Assembly: GCF_039535475.1 (NCBI RefSeq) | Contig: NZ_BAAAXG010000002.1 | Location: forward strand, 1 to 64,000 | DNA: 64,000 nt | From: Streptomyces showdoensis | GTDB taxonomy: Bacteria; Actinomycetota; Actinomycetes; Streptomycetales; Streptomycetaceae | Direction of reading: 5' to 3' | Part shown: positions 54,229 to 63,147 of the stretch, piece by piece | Layout: every line of letters starts with the position of its first letter | How positions within the stretch are numbered: position 1 is the first letter of the stretch | The notes under the pieces: model-generated | Told to the model about the DNA's origin: nothing | Databases searched by the model: none | What the model saw: only the letters and a program-made list of their open reading frames with translations | Translations under genes and position numbers: made by a program

Positions 54229-55038
54229 ATGGGAGAGAAGCGCAAGTACACCACGCACATAGCCGTGGTGGCGTCGGCGATAGGTCTGAGCCTGGCGGCA
54301 TGGGGCGCGGCCGCGCTGACGGATCCGGAGACCGCGGCGGGAGCCGGCGCCGCTCCGGGCACGCACGCACCCGTGGGAGGGGACAAGGGGACGGGCACGG
54401 GACCCGCCCAGGTACGGCCGGAGAAGGTCCCCGAGAGCATCGCGCACGCCGCCGAGGCGGGCGGCTCGGCCGTCAACATCACGATCGACGACGGCCCCGA
54501 CCCGCGATGGACGCCCAGGATCCTGGACATCCTCAAGGAGAACGACGTCAAGGCCGTGTTCTGCATGGTCGGACCGAACGCCCGGGAACACCCGCAGCTC
54601 GTCAGGCGGATCGTCGCCGAGGGCCACAAGCTCTGCGACCACACCATGGACCACGACACCTCGATGGACAAGAAGTCCGTCGCGTACCAGAAGCGCCAGA
54701 TCCTGGACGCGAAGAAGCTGATCGAGGACGCGGCCGGCGGCGCGAAGGTCGAGTACTACCGTGCCCCGGGCGGCGCCTTCACCCCGGACAGCCGGCGCAT
54801 CGCCGCCGCGGCCGGCATGCGCCCGCTCGGCTGGAACGTCGACACCAAGGACTTCGAGCGGCCCGGCACCGCCTCGATCGTCCGCACGGTCAAGCACGAG
54901 CTGTCCAACGGCCCGACGATCCTCTTCCACGACGGCGGCGGCGACCGCGCTCAGACGGTCGCGGCCCTGGACCAGGTCCTGCCGTGGCTCAAGGAGCAGG
55001 GCCGCACCTTCAGCTTCCCCGTACGGACCACCCCGTGA
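54229..55038 (+). CDS. Secreted polysaccharide deacetylase (NodB domain)
   Basis: 269 residues. N-terminal anchor/signal TTHIAVVASAIGLSLAAWGA, then an Ala/Gly linker. NodB motifs: NITIDDGPDP (catalytic and metal Asp), HTMDHDTSM (metal His pair), YYRAPGGAF, GWNVDTKDF and ILFHDGGG with the final His. These enzymes remove acetyl groups from peptidoglycan, chitin or similar glycans outside the membrane. The ATG at 54229 follows ACGGGGAGTGGGCATTCC; an upstream GTG at 54133 would add 32 residues without coding bias and misplace the signal. It is next to a kinase and an EF-hand gene without clear linkage. Confidence 0.9.
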   Translation: MGEKRKYTTHIAVVASAIGLSLAAWGAAALTDPETAAGAGAAPGTHAPVGGDKGTGTGPAQVRPEKVPESIAHAAEAGGSAVNITIDDGPDPRWTPRILDILKENDVKAVFCMVGPNAREHPQLVRRIVAEGHKLCDHTMDHDTSMDKKSVAYQKRQILDAKKLIEDAAGGAKVEYYRAPGGAFTPDSRRIAAAAGMRPLGWNVDTKDFERPGTASIVRTVKHELSNGPTILFHDGGGDRAQTVAALDQVLPWLKEQGRTFSFPVRTTP

Positions 55039-55044
55039 CCCCCG

Positions 55045-55296
55045 TCACCAGCCGAAGCGGCGGTCGACCAGGGCGGCGAACTCCTCGAAGCTGAGCACCC
55101 GGTCGCCGTTCTGGTCGGCCTGGTCGAACAGCGCGGACGCGGCGTCGTCGTCCCCCACGCCCCAGACCGGGATCACCCCCCGGGCGGCGAGCGTCGGTCC
55201 CTTGGCGCGCAGGGCGCCGATGACCTCGGCACGCGTGAGGGCGCCGTCCTGGTCGAGGTCGAGCGCGTCGAAGAGGATCCGAGCCTTGTCGCTCAT
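55045..55296 (-). CDS. EF-hand calcium-binding protein
   Basis: 83 residues, two EF-hand loops: DLDQDGALTRAEVIG and DQNGDRVLSFEEFAAL, with Asp/Asn/Glu at the calcium-coordinating positions. Small cytoplasmic calcium-binding proteins of this kind occur in many Streptomyces. The ATG at 55296 follows AGGGAACGGGACACACG on the minus strand. It is convergent with the deacetylase gene (6 bases apart) and divergent from the NLR unit. A role in calcium buffering or signalling is inference. Confidence 0.88.
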   Translation of the reverse strand: MSDKARILFDALDLDQDGALTRAEVIGALRAKGPTLAARGVIPVWGVGDDDAASALFDQADQNGDRVLSFEEFAALVDRRFGW

Positions 55297-55475
55297 CGTG
55301 TGTCCCGTTCCCTGATGCGTGGTCGCAGCGGCCGTGTGCCCTGCTGTGCGGAAGGACGCCGGGGACGCCCCGGAAGTTGCCTCCTTCCGCTGAAGGCACG
55401 CCGTGCCCCGGGGCGGGACGGTCTCGTTGGGCCGGGCAAGGGCTTCCGGGACCCGCCCGGAGCGGAGGGAGGGCC

Positions 55476-55886
55476 ATGACGGGCGTCGAACTGATCCTGG
55501 CGGCGTTGGCGACCGGCGCGGCGGCCGGGGTGTCGGAATCGGCCGGGACCGCCGTCCGCGACGCGTACGCGGGACTCCGGGAGGTGCTCCGGCGCCGCTC
55601 GGCCGCCGACTCGGCCGACGGTGCCTCCGGTGCCGACGGTGACGCCGAGACCCGGGAGCTGCTGGAGGCCGAGGAGGTCGAGCCGGGCGTCTGGGAGGCC
55701 AGGATGCGCGGACGGCTCCTGGAGACGGGCGCGGACCGGGACGAACGGGTCCTCGCCGCCGCGCGGCTCCTGCTGGAGCGGGCGGACGCGAGCGGAGCGC
55801 GGCAGGTCCGCTACGAAGTGAGCGCCGACCAGGCCAAGGGCCTCCAGATCGGCGACCACAACACCCAGACCAACCACTTCTCTTGA
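55476..55886 (+). CDS. Small protein with a C-terminal amyloid-like (RHIM/BASS-type) motif; probable effector of the NLR
   Basis: 136 residues. The N-terminus MTGVELILAALATGAAAGVS is a hydrophobic small-residue helix, then TAVRDAYAGLREVLRRR, a charged linker and a second helical region ADRDERVLAAARLLL. It ends in KGLQIGDHNTQTNHF (residues 121-135). That motif has the hydrophobic-Gln-hydrophobic-Gly core of RHIM-type amyloid sequences, and recurs in the next protein. In known bacterial amyloid-signalling systems the effector carries such a motif and, once templated, oligomerises and damages membranes. A Bell- or HeLo-like pore-forming role for the N-terminal helices is inference. The ATG at 55476 follows GGAGGGAGGGCC; the stop overlaps the next start. 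Confidence 0.82.
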   Translation: MTGVELILAALATGAAAGVSESAGTAVRDAYAGLREVLRRRSAADSADGASGADGDAETRELLEAEEVEPGVWEARMRGRLLETGADRDERVLAAARLLLERADASGARQVRYEVSADQAKGLQIGDHNTQTNHFS

Positions 55887-58800
55887 CCCGCGCCGACGCC
55901 GCCGCCGACGACGCCGCGGGTGCCGCCTCCTCCGCCGTGTCGCCGTCCGCCGCCCGCGGCCCGGCCGGCCCCCTGCGGGTCCCCGGTCCCGCGGCCGGCG
56001 TCCGGGTCGACGCCTCCCACGCGCGCGGCGTGCAGATCGGCGACGGCGGCGTCCAGACGAACGTCTTCGTCACGGCCGCGCCCGCCGTCCGGTCGGCCTA
56101 CGCCCACCAGGTGCGGGCCATCGCCCCGCCCGCACTCCTCGACCGTCGACCGGAGCTCGCGGAACTCGCCGCGTTCTGCACCGGGCCCGGCGACGGCGGC
56201 TACCTGTGGTGGCGGGCGCCGGCCTGGGCGGGCAAGTCCGCGCTGATGGCCTGGTTCGCCCTGCAACCGCCGCCCGGCGTCCGCGTGGTGTCCTTCTTCG
56301 TCACCGGCCGCTTCGCGGGCCACGGCGACCGGACCGGCTTCACCGACGTCGTCCTGGAGCAGCTGGCCGACCTGCTCGACCGGCCCCTGCCGGCGCACCT
56401 GTCCGAGGCCACCCGCGGCCCCCACCTCAGTGCCCTCCTCGCCGACGCCGCGGCCCTGTGCCGGGACCGGGGCGAGCGGCTCGTCCTGCTCGTCGACGGC
56501 CTCGACGAGGACCGGGGCGCGGTACCCGGGCCGGACGTGCACAGCGTCGCCGCGCTGCTGCCGGTCCGGCCGCCGCACGGGCTGCGGATCGTGGTCGCCG
56601 GCCGACCGGACCCGCCGCTGCCGGACGACGTGCCCGACGACCACCCCCTGCGGACCGAGGGGGTCGTCCGGGACCTCGGCATGTCGCCGCACGCGCAGGT
56701 CGTACGCCGGGACGCTGAGCGGGAGCTCAAGCGGCTGCTGCACGGCGGCCCGGCCGAGCGGGACCTGCTGGGCCTCGTCACCGCCTCCGGCGGCGGGTTG
56801 CGGGCCGCGGACCTGGCGGAGCTCACGGGACTCGACCGGTGGCGGGTCGACGAGCAGCTCGGGGCGGTGACGGCCCGCACGTTCACCCGGGGCGGGGGCC
56901 CGGTCCGCGGTGCGGCGGACGAGGACGGCGCCCCGGACGCGTACCTCCTCGCGCACGAGGAACTCCAGGCGGCGGCGTGCCGGTTCCTCGGGCCCCGGCT
57001 CGACGGGTACCGGGAGCGCCTGGGCGCCTGGGCGGACGCCTACCGGGCGCGGGGCTGGCCGCCGGACACGCCCGACTACCTGCTGCGGGGCTATCCGGCG
57101 ATGCTCGCGGACGCCGGCCGGGGGGCCGAGCTCCTGTCCTGCGCCACGGACCGGGCCCGTCACGGCCGCCTGCTGGCCCGGACCGGCGGCGACGCCGCCG
57201 CGCTGGCCGAGATCGGCGCCGCGCAGGACGCGGTGCTCGCCCGGGAGGAGCCGGACCTGCGCGAGCTCGGGGTGCTGGCGATCCACCACGGCCTGCTCTC
57301 GGCGCGCAACACGGCGCTGCCGTCCGCGCTGCCGGCCGTGTGGGCGGTGCTCGGCGACGTCGCCCGGGCGCGGGCGCTGGCCGGTTCCGCACCGGAGGCC
57401 GGGGCGCGGGCCGAGCTGCTGACCGACCTCGTGGAGCGGGCGCTCCACGCGGGGCACGAGGGGTACGCCGTCCGGCTCGCGGAGCGCGTCGAGGCCACGC
57501 TCCGGGGCGTGGAGAACGCCTGGCTGCGGGAGAACGCGCTGGTGCGGCTGGCCGCGGCGCTCGCGGGGGCCGGGCTCACGGAGCGGGCGACGGCACTGGC
57601 GGGGTCCCTCACCGGAAAGGGGCAGTCCTCCGCGGCACTCCGGCGGATGGCGGAGGCGCTCGCCCGCAGCGGACGGGACCCGCTGCTGCGGGAGCTGATC
57701 GAGGCGCACCCCCGGCCCGAGGAGCGCGGGGACGCCTGGCGGCAGGTGGTGGAGGTCTGGGCCGGGCAGGGCCGCCTCGCGGAGACGGAGCGGCTCGCCC
57801 TGTCCCTCACCACGCGGGCCCGGACCCTCGCGCTCGAATCCCTGGCCGACGCGCAGGCGAGGGCCGGGCGGTACGAGGAGGCCGAGGCGACGGCCCGCGC
57901 GGCGGGCGACGGGTTCGTCGCGCAACGGATCCTGAAGACCCTGGCCGTCCACCTGGCCGGGGCCGGATTCCACGACCGCGCGGAGGCGCTCGTGGAGGGG
58001 CTGACCGAGCCGATGCTGCGGCTGTACGGGCTGCACCGGCTCGCGTCGATCGCCGCCGACGCGGCCGCCGCCGCGTCCGGGACGTCCGGCGCGAAGGCGG
58101 GACGGGCGGACGCCCTGGACGCGGTGGAGGCTCCGGAGGGGCCGGAGGCGACGGACGCGGCGGATGTCATGGACGCGGTAGACGTGACGCGCGCAGGGGA
58201 TGCCACGGAGGCGACCGACGTGGCGCTCGCACCGGGTACGGCGCATGCGGTGGATGCGCCGCCCGCACCGGGACCGGCGCACGCGACGGAAGCCGCCGCC
58301 CGCCACCGCGCCCGGGCCGCCCGGCTCTGGGCGCGCGCGTGCGCGCTCGCCGACGCGGTGCCGGACGCCCGGAACCGCGCACGGACGTGGACCGACCTGC
58401 TGCGCGACGCCGCCCGGGCGGCCGGCCCCGCGGAGCTGCGCCGGCTCGCCGACCGGACCGAGGCGCTGGCCCGTACGGTCCCGGGCCGCTACGGGACGAC
58501 CCCCGCGCTGGACCACCTGGCGGTGGCGCTCACCCGCGAGGGCGCACACGAGCACGCCGAGGCGGTGCTGGCCACGATGTCCGGCCACGGCGCGGAATCG
58601 ACGGCGCGGAAGATGGTCGACGCCGCCGTCCGGCGCGGGGACCACGCCCGGGCCGAGGCCCTCGTCCGCGCCGAGGAGGACCCCCGCCTCCGGGACCTGC
58701 GGCTGCACACCCTGGTGGACGCGCTGCGCCGGCAGGGCCTGCGGGACCGGGCCACGGCCGCCGCCCGCACGCTCCGCTCGGCGCGGCTCAGGGCGGAGCG

Positions 58801-60058
58801 GCTGGCCGAACTGGCCCTGGCTGCCGCCGAGGCGGGCGAGCGCGAAGCGGCGGCGGAGCTGGCGGTGGAGGCGGAGCGGGACGCCCGGTCCGTCCTGGAC
58901 GGCGAGGTGGCGGGCCGCTCCCTGGCAGCGCTGCTCCGCGCCCTGGCCGCGGCCCCCGCCGGCGCGCGCGACCTCGCCCGCATCCGGCTCCTGGCGGGCC
59001 GGACGGACGCCGTGGCCGCCCGGCTCGCCGAGGAGCGCCCGCGCGGCGAGCGGCTGGCCGAGCTGGTGGCGGCGCTCTACCGGGCGGGCGAGCACACGGC
59101 CGTGGCCCCGGCCCTCCGCCCCGCGCGGCCGGGTACGCGTGCCACGGCCCTCACCGCGCTGGTGCACGAGGCCGGGGAGGCCGGCCGGTCCGCGCAGGTC
59201 GAGGAGTTCGCCGAGGCGGCCCTGGACGCGGCGCGCTCCGAGCGCGGGGAGCCGGAGACGGTGCCGCACCTGGTGCGCCGGATCGCCGCCGCGCTCGGCC
59301 GGGCCGGTGCGCCGGGCCGGGCCGAGCGGCTGCTGGCCACGGTGGCACACCCCCAGGCGCAGGTCAGGGGCTGGGCCGAGCTGGTGGCGTCGACCCCGCC
59401 CGGGGACCGCGCGCGGCTCGTCCGGCTCGCGGACCGCGCGGAGGCCGCCGTCCTGGGTGTACCGGCCTCCAACGACCTGGACGAGGCCCTGCTCCAGCTC
59501 GCCGAGGCGCTCGTCGGGGCGGGGCTCGGCGAGCGGGCCGAGGCCGTGGCACGGCCGCTGCTCCATCCCTACGCGAACGACGTCCCCACGACCGTGCGCA
59601 TCCGGGCCGCCGCGGCCCGCCGGGACGGGGCGGAGGTCGACCGGCTCGCGGGCACGATGCGGTCACCGAGGGGGGTGCTGCGCACGATGACCTCGCTCGC
59701 GGTCGCCGCCGCGGGCGACGGTGACCCCGAGAGAGCCCGGGAGTTCCTGCGGGTGGCGACGGCGGCGGGCGTGGGCCCGGAGGACTGGGACGGGCTCGTC
59801 GGCCCGGTCGTGGCCGCCCTGGCCGCCGCCGGGGAGACCGCGACGGCCGAGTCCCTGGCGGCGGGCGTTCCGCTGCCCGGCGCCGCGACGCGGATCGGCG
59901 CCGCGCTCGCCCGCGACCTCGGACCGGCCCGGGCCCGGCCGCTGCTGGCGCGCGCCCTGCGCGAGGGCGACTGGCGCGACACGGCGGAGGCCCTGGGCGG
60001 GCGATGGCCGGACGCGGTGGCGGCGATGACGGACGCCTACCTGGACGGCACGTCCTGA
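55883..60058 (+). CDS. NLR-like STAND/NACHT ATPase with matching amyloid motif and long helical-repeat region
   Basis: 1391 residues. Near the N-terminus, residues 48-62 read RGVQIGDGGVQTNVF, matching the motif at the end of the preceding protein. The ATPase follows: Walker A RAPAWAGKSALMAWF (Ala where Gly usually starts the P-loop), Walker B RLVLLVDGLDEDRG and IVVAGRPDPPLP. Next is a winged-helix-like part, LRAADLAELTGLDRWRVDEQ. From residue 330 to the end is a solenoid of about 35-residue helical repeats (for example AGLTERATALAGSLTGKG, AGRYEEAEATARAAGDG), the probable sensor. The TTG start overlaps the upstream stop as TTGA, so both are co-translated. ATP-dependent assembly exposing the motif to recruit the effector is inferred from architecture. 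A GTG about 18 codons further on is an alternative start. Confidence 0.85.
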   Translation: MTRADAAADDAAGAASSAVSPSAARGPAGPLRVPGPAAGVRVDASHARGVQIGDGGVQTNVFVTAAPAVRSAYAHQVRAIAPPALLDRRPELAELAAFCTGPGDGGYLWWRAPAWAGKSALMAWFALQPPPGVRVVSFFVTGRFAGHGDRTGFTDVVLEQLADLLDRPLPAHLSEATRGPHLSALLADAAALCRDRGERLVLLVDGLDEDRGAVPGPDVHSVAALLPVRPPHGLRIVVAGRPDPPLPDDVPDDHPLRTEGVVRDLGMSPHAQVVRRDAERELKRLLHGGPAERDLLGLVTASGGGLRAADLAELTGLDRWRVDEQLGAVTARTFTRGGGPVRGAADEDGAPDAYLLAHEELQAAACRFLGPRLDGYRERLGAWADAYRARGWPPDTPDYLLRGYPAMLADAGRGAELLSCATDRARHGRLLARTGGDAAALAEIGAAQDAVLAREEPDLRELGVLAIHHGLLSARNTALPSALPAVWAVLGDVARARALAGSAPEAGARAELLTDLVERALHAGHEGYAVRLAERVEATLRGVENAWLRENALVRLAAALAGAGLTERATALAGSLTGKGQSSAALRRMAEALARSGRDPLLRELIEAHPRPEERGDAWRQVVEVWAGQGRLAETERLALSLTTRARTLALESLADAQARAGRYEEAEATARAAGDGFVAQRILKTLAVHLAGAGFHDRAEALVEGLTEPMLRLYGLHRLASIAADAAAAASGTSGAKAGRADALDAVEAPEGPEATDAADVMDAVDVTRAGDATEATDVALAPGTAHAVDAPPAPGPAHATEAAARHRARAARLWARACALADAVPDARNRARTWTDLLRDAARAAGPAELRRLADRTEALARTVPGRYGTTPALDHLAVALTREGAHEHAEAVLATMSGHGAESTARKMVDAAVRRGDHARAEALVRAEEDPRLRDLRLHTLVDALRRQGLRDRATAAARTLRSARLRAERLAELALAAAEAGEREAAAELAVEAERDARSVLDGEVAGRSLAALLRALAAAPAGARDLARIRLLAGRTDAVAARLAEERPRGERLAELVAALYRAGEHTAVAPALRPARPGTRATALTALVHEAGEAGRSAQVEEFAEAALDAARSERGEPETVPHLVRRIAAALGRAGAPGRAERLLATVAHPQAQVRGWAELVASTPPGDRARLVRLADRAEAAVLGVPASNDLDEALLQLAEALVGAGLGERAEAVARPLLHPYANDVPTTVRIRAAAARRDGAEVDRLAGTMRSPRGVLRTMTSLAVAAAGDGDPERAREFLRVATAAGVGPEDWDGLVGPVVAALAAAGETATAESLAAGVPLPGAATRIGAALARDLGPARARPLLARALREGDWRDTAEALGGRWPDAVAAMTDAYLDGTS

Positions 60059-60344
60059 GCGGGCGCGCGACCCCCGGGCCGGCTTTCGGACCAGGCGGGC
60101 CCGGCGTGATCCGAAGGACCCGGCCCGGCCCGCTCGGACGAGCCGCGCCGCCGCCCGAGCGCCTCGGTGAGCACGTGGGGGAAGCCCGGCCCCAGGAGGC
60201 GGCGGCCGGGCCTGGTGGCGCGGGACCGCCCGGTCCGGTCGGGCACCTCGCCTCCTTCCGGCCGGACGACGGGGCGGCGCCGGCCGGGGAGGCGGACCGG
60301 GGCGGTCCCGGAGTTTTCCACAGCTCGCGGCGGACGGTCCGAGG
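60059..60344. other. Intergenic region before recQ
   Basis: Roughly 290 GC-rich bases between the NLR gene and the recQ promoter. I see no supported gene or clear terminator. GAGTTTTCCACAGC near 60311-60324 looks like a DnaA-box-type TTTTCCACA, a single occurrence only. Confidence 0.5.
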
Positions 60345-60367
60345 GTGTCGGTCGGGACGGATAGGCT
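60345..60367 (+). promoter_or_regulatory. DNA-damage (RecA-NDp / PafBC-type) promoter of recQ
   Basis: GTGTCGGTC, 8 bases, TAGGCT: 7 of the 9 consensus bases of tTGTCRGTG-N8-TAnnnT, with the central TGTCGGT perfect and exact spacing. The -10 hexamer ends 6 bases before the ATG and there is no ribosome binding site, so the mRNA should be leaderless. Confidence 0.65.
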
Positions 60368-60373
60368 TTTCGA

Positions 60374-62419
60374 ATGGCCCTCACCGACGCTTCCACCGAG
60401 ACCTCCGACGCCCTGCGGGTGCTGCACCGCGTCTTCGGTTACGGCTCCTTCCGCGGCGAGCAGGAAGAGATCATCGAGCAGGTCGTCGCAGGCGGCGACG
60501 CCCTCGTGCTGATGCCGACCGGCGGCGGCAAGTCGCTCTGCTACCAGATCCCGGCGCTCGTCAGAGAGGGCACCGGCGTCGTCATCTCGCCGCTCATCGC
60601 GCTGATGCAGGACCAGGTGGACGCGCTCACCGCGCTCGGCGTCCGGGCCGGCTTCCTCAACTCGACGCAGGACGGGTACCAGCGGCAGGAGGTCGAGCGG
60701 GCCTTCCTCGCCGACGAGCTGGACATCCTCTACCTGGCGCCCGAGCGGCTGCGTACCGAGGGCATGCAGCGGCTGCTCGACCGGGGCAAGGTCTCGCTCT
60801 TCGCGATCGACGAGGCGCACTGCGTCGCCCAGTGGGGCCACGACTTCCGGCCCGACTACCTCGCGCTGTCCATGCTCCACGAGCGCTGGCCCAAGGTGCC
60901 GCGGATCGCGCTGACGGCGACGGCCACCGAGGCCACCCACGCCGAGATCGCCGGCCGGCTCGGGCTGCAGGAGGCCCGGCACTTCGTCGCCAGCTTCGAC
61001 CGGCCGAACATCCAGTACCGCATCGTCCCGAAGAACAGCGCGATGAAGCAGGTGCTGGAGCTCATCCGCACCGAGCACGAAGGGGACGCCGGAGTCGTCT
61101 ACTGCCTGTCCCGGTCCTCGGTGGAGAAGACCGCCGCCTTCCTCGTGGAGAACGGGGTCGACGCCGTGCCCTACCACGCGGGCATGGACGCGGCCACGCG
61201 CGCCGCGAACCAGTCGCGCTTCCTCCGCGAGGACGGCGTCGTCGTGGTGGCCACGATCGCCTTCGGGATGGGCATCGACAAGCCCGACGTGCGCTTCGTG
61301 GCCCACCTCGACCTGCCCAAGTCCGTCGAGGGCTACTACCAGGAGACCGGCCGCGCCGGCCGCGACGGGGCCCCGGCCACGGCCTGGCTGGCCTACGGAC
61401 TGCAGGACGTCGTGCAGCAGCGCAAGCTCATCGACGGCTCCGAGGGCGACGACGCCCACCGCCGTTCCCTCGCGGCGCACCTGGACTCCATGCTCGCGCT
61501 CTGCGAGACCGTCGACTGCCGCCGGGTCCGGCTCCTCGCGTACTTCGGCCAGAAGGCCGAGCCGTGCGGCAACTGCGACACCTGCCTGACGCCCGCCGAG
61601 TCCTGGGACGGCACGGTCGCCGCGCAGAAGCTGCTGTCCACCGTGTGGCGACTGGCCAAGGAGCGGCGCCAGAAGTTCGGCGCCGGCCAGATCATCGACA
61701 TCCTCCAGGGCAAGAAGACGGCCAAGGTCATCCAGTTCGACCACGACGCGCTCTCCGTGTTCGGCGTCGGCGCGGACCTGACCACGGCGGAGTGGCGGGG
61801 CGTCGTGCGCCAGCTCCTGGCCCAGGGGCTGCTCGCGGTCGAGGGGGACTACGGGACGCTCGTCCTCACGGACGGCAGCGGCGAGGTGCTCGGCGGGCGC
61901 CGCACCGTCCCGATGCGCAAGGAGAAGGCCCCGGCCGCCGCGCCCCGCAAGGAGTCGGGTTCCCGCTCCGGCAAGGGCGCCCGCGTGCCGGTCGACCTCC
62001 CGGCCGCTGCCGTGCCCGTCTTCGAGGCGCTCCGCGCCTGGCGGGCCGCGGCCGCCCGCGAGCAGGGCGTCCCGGCGTACGTCGTCTTCCACGACGCGAC
62101 GCTGCGGGAGATCGCGACCCGGCTGCCCACCACGGTCGACGAGCTGGGGACGGTCGGCGGCGTAGGCGAGGCCAAGCTCACCAAGTACGGCCAGGGCGTC
62201 CTCGACGCGCTCGCGGAGCACACCGGCGCCGAGCCCGGCCCGTCCGCCGCCGCGGTCCAGCCGGCCGCCCCCGCCCCGGCCCCTGCCGTCGCCCCCGCGG
62301 GCGGCGGCGCGCGGGCGGCCCGCCCGGCGCCTCGGCACGACGGGCCGGTCTTCGACCCGGACGAGGAGCCCCCGTTCGACGAGGAGGAGATCGACCCGCC
62401 CTGGGACGACTGGCGGTAG
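60374..62419 (+). CDS. recQ: ATP-dependent DNA helicase RecQ
   Basis: 681 residues. 3'-5' helicase acting in recombination and fork repair. Motifs: [11 protein letters not shown] (motif 0), [10 protein letters not shown] (I), [18 protein letters not shown] (II plus aromatic loop), LTATAT (III), [13 protein letters not shown] (IV), [17 protein letters not shown] (V) and [10 protein letters not shown] (VI). A zinc-binding site follows in CGNCDTC with an upstream Cys, then a winged-helix RQC domain, and a C-terminal HRDC domain with [19 protein letters not shown]. The acidic tail [20 protein letters not shown] is characteristic of an SSB-like tip. A DNA-damage-type promoter abuts the ATG. Confidence 0.96.
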   Translation: MALTDASTETSDALRVLHRVFGYGSFRGEQEEIIEQVVAGGDALVLMPTGGGKSLCYQIPALVREGTGVVISPLIALMQDQVDALTALGVRAGFLNSTQDGYQRQEVERAFLADELDILYLAPERLRTEGMQRLLDRGKVSLFAIDEAHCVAQWGHDFRPDYLALSMLHERWPKVPRIALTATATEATHAEIAGRLGLQEARHFVASFDRPNIQYRIVPKNSAMKQVLELIRTEHEGDAGVVYCLSRSSVEKTAAFLVENGVDAVPYHAGMDAATRAANQSRFLREDGVVVVATIAFGMGIDKPDVRFVAHLDLPKSVEGYYQETGRAGRDGAPATAWLAYGLQDVVQQRKLIDGSEGDDAHRRSLAAHLDSMLALCETVDCRRVRLLAYFGQKAEPCGNCDTCLTPAESWDGTVAAQKLLSTVWRLAKERRQKFGAGQIIDILQGKKTAKVIQFDHDALSVFGVGADLTTAEWRGVVRQLLAQGLLAVEGDYGTLVLTDGSGEVLGGRRTVPMRKEKAPAAAPRKESGSRSGKGARVPVDLPAAAVPVFEALRAWRAAAAREQGVPAYVVFHDATLREIATRLPTTVDELGTVGGVGEAKLTKYGQGVLDALAEHTGAEPGPSAAAVQPAAPAPAPAVAPAGGGARAARPAPRHDGPVFDPDEEPPFDEEEIDPPWDDWR

Positions 62420-62463
62420 GACGAGCGGCGGCGGGAGGACGCGGCGGTGCCGGCTCCCTCGCC

Positions 62464-62553
62464 GCCCCTGCCGGCGTCCTCGCTCCGGTGCCCGCCCCCT
62501 GCCGGCGTCCTCGCTCCGGTGCCCGCCCCTCGTCGGCGTCCTCGCTCGGGTGC
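62464..62553 (+). repeat. Imperfect tandem repeat, 31-bp period, about three copies
   Basis: CTGCCGGCGTCCTCGCTCCG recurs with 31-base spacing at about 62468, 62499 and (changed) 62530, between recQ and the convergent SRPBCC gene. It does not code in any obvious frame. Confidence 0.7.
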
Positions 62554-62554
62554 C

Positions 62555-63052
62555 CTACGACCCCGTACGGCCCAGGGTCGCGGTCCCCGCGATCGCGGCC
62601 AGGGTGGCGCGCATCCCGGCCCGGTTGACGGCGATCCGGCGGTCCGGGTTCGTGCCCGCGAAGACCGTGCCGAGGAGTTCGGCGACCTTGCCGCGGGCCC
62701 CGCCGGTCCGCAGGTCCTGCCAGGACTCGGTGACCCGGGTGCCCGAGCCCTCGGGCTCGAACCGGTAGCCCCAGCGGGCGATCGGCAGCCCGAAGACGCC
62801 GACGTCGAAGGTGAACGCCTGGTCCTGCTGGGCCCGGACCACCCGGCCCACCGTGAACCAGACGAAGGGTCCGCGCCGGTTGAGGCCGACGAAGCGCGTC
62901 CCGGCCCGCACCGGCCCGCGCGACAGCACCCGCACCGACCGGCACTCCGGGCTCCACCGCCCCATGTTCCGCAGCTCCGACACGAGCCGGTAGACGGACG
63001 CCGGAGGCGCGTCGACGACCGTGCTCTCCTCCAGTCTCCACTGCCGTTCCAT
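62555..63052 (-). CDS. SRPBCC family (polyketide cyclase/START-like) protein
   Basis: 165 residues. STVVDAPPASVYRLVSELRN, RVLSRGPVRAGTRFVGLNRR, GYRFEPEGSGTRVTESWQDL outline the helix-grip SRPBCC fold, which binds hydrophobic ligands in a deep cavity. No signal peptide. Function can range from lipid binding to cyclase; not predictable here. The ATG at 63052 follows AAGGGTGAGGGCG on the minus strand. It converges on recQ, separated by a tandem repeat. Confidence 0.85.
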   Translation of the reverse strand: MERQWRLEESTVVDAPPASVYRLVSELRNMGRWSPECRSVRVLSRGPVRAGTRFVGLNRRGPFVWFTVGRVVRAQQDQAFTFDVGVFGLPIARWGYRFEPEGSGTRVTESWQDLRTGGARGKVAELLGTVFAGTNPDRRIAVNRAGMRATLAAIAGTATLGRTGS

Positions 63053-63147
63053 CGCCCTCACCCTTCGCCGCCGCGCGTCCGGGCGGCCGCCCCGCCCTAC
63101 TCGCCGGTACGTTAGCGGGTCGGGGCGCCGACCGGGGGCGGGACGGT

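Noticed and set aside
60311..60324. DnaA box / replication origin signal
   Set aside because: A single TTTTCCACA match; an origin needs a cluster of boxes and neighbouring dnaA or dnaN genes, which are absent.
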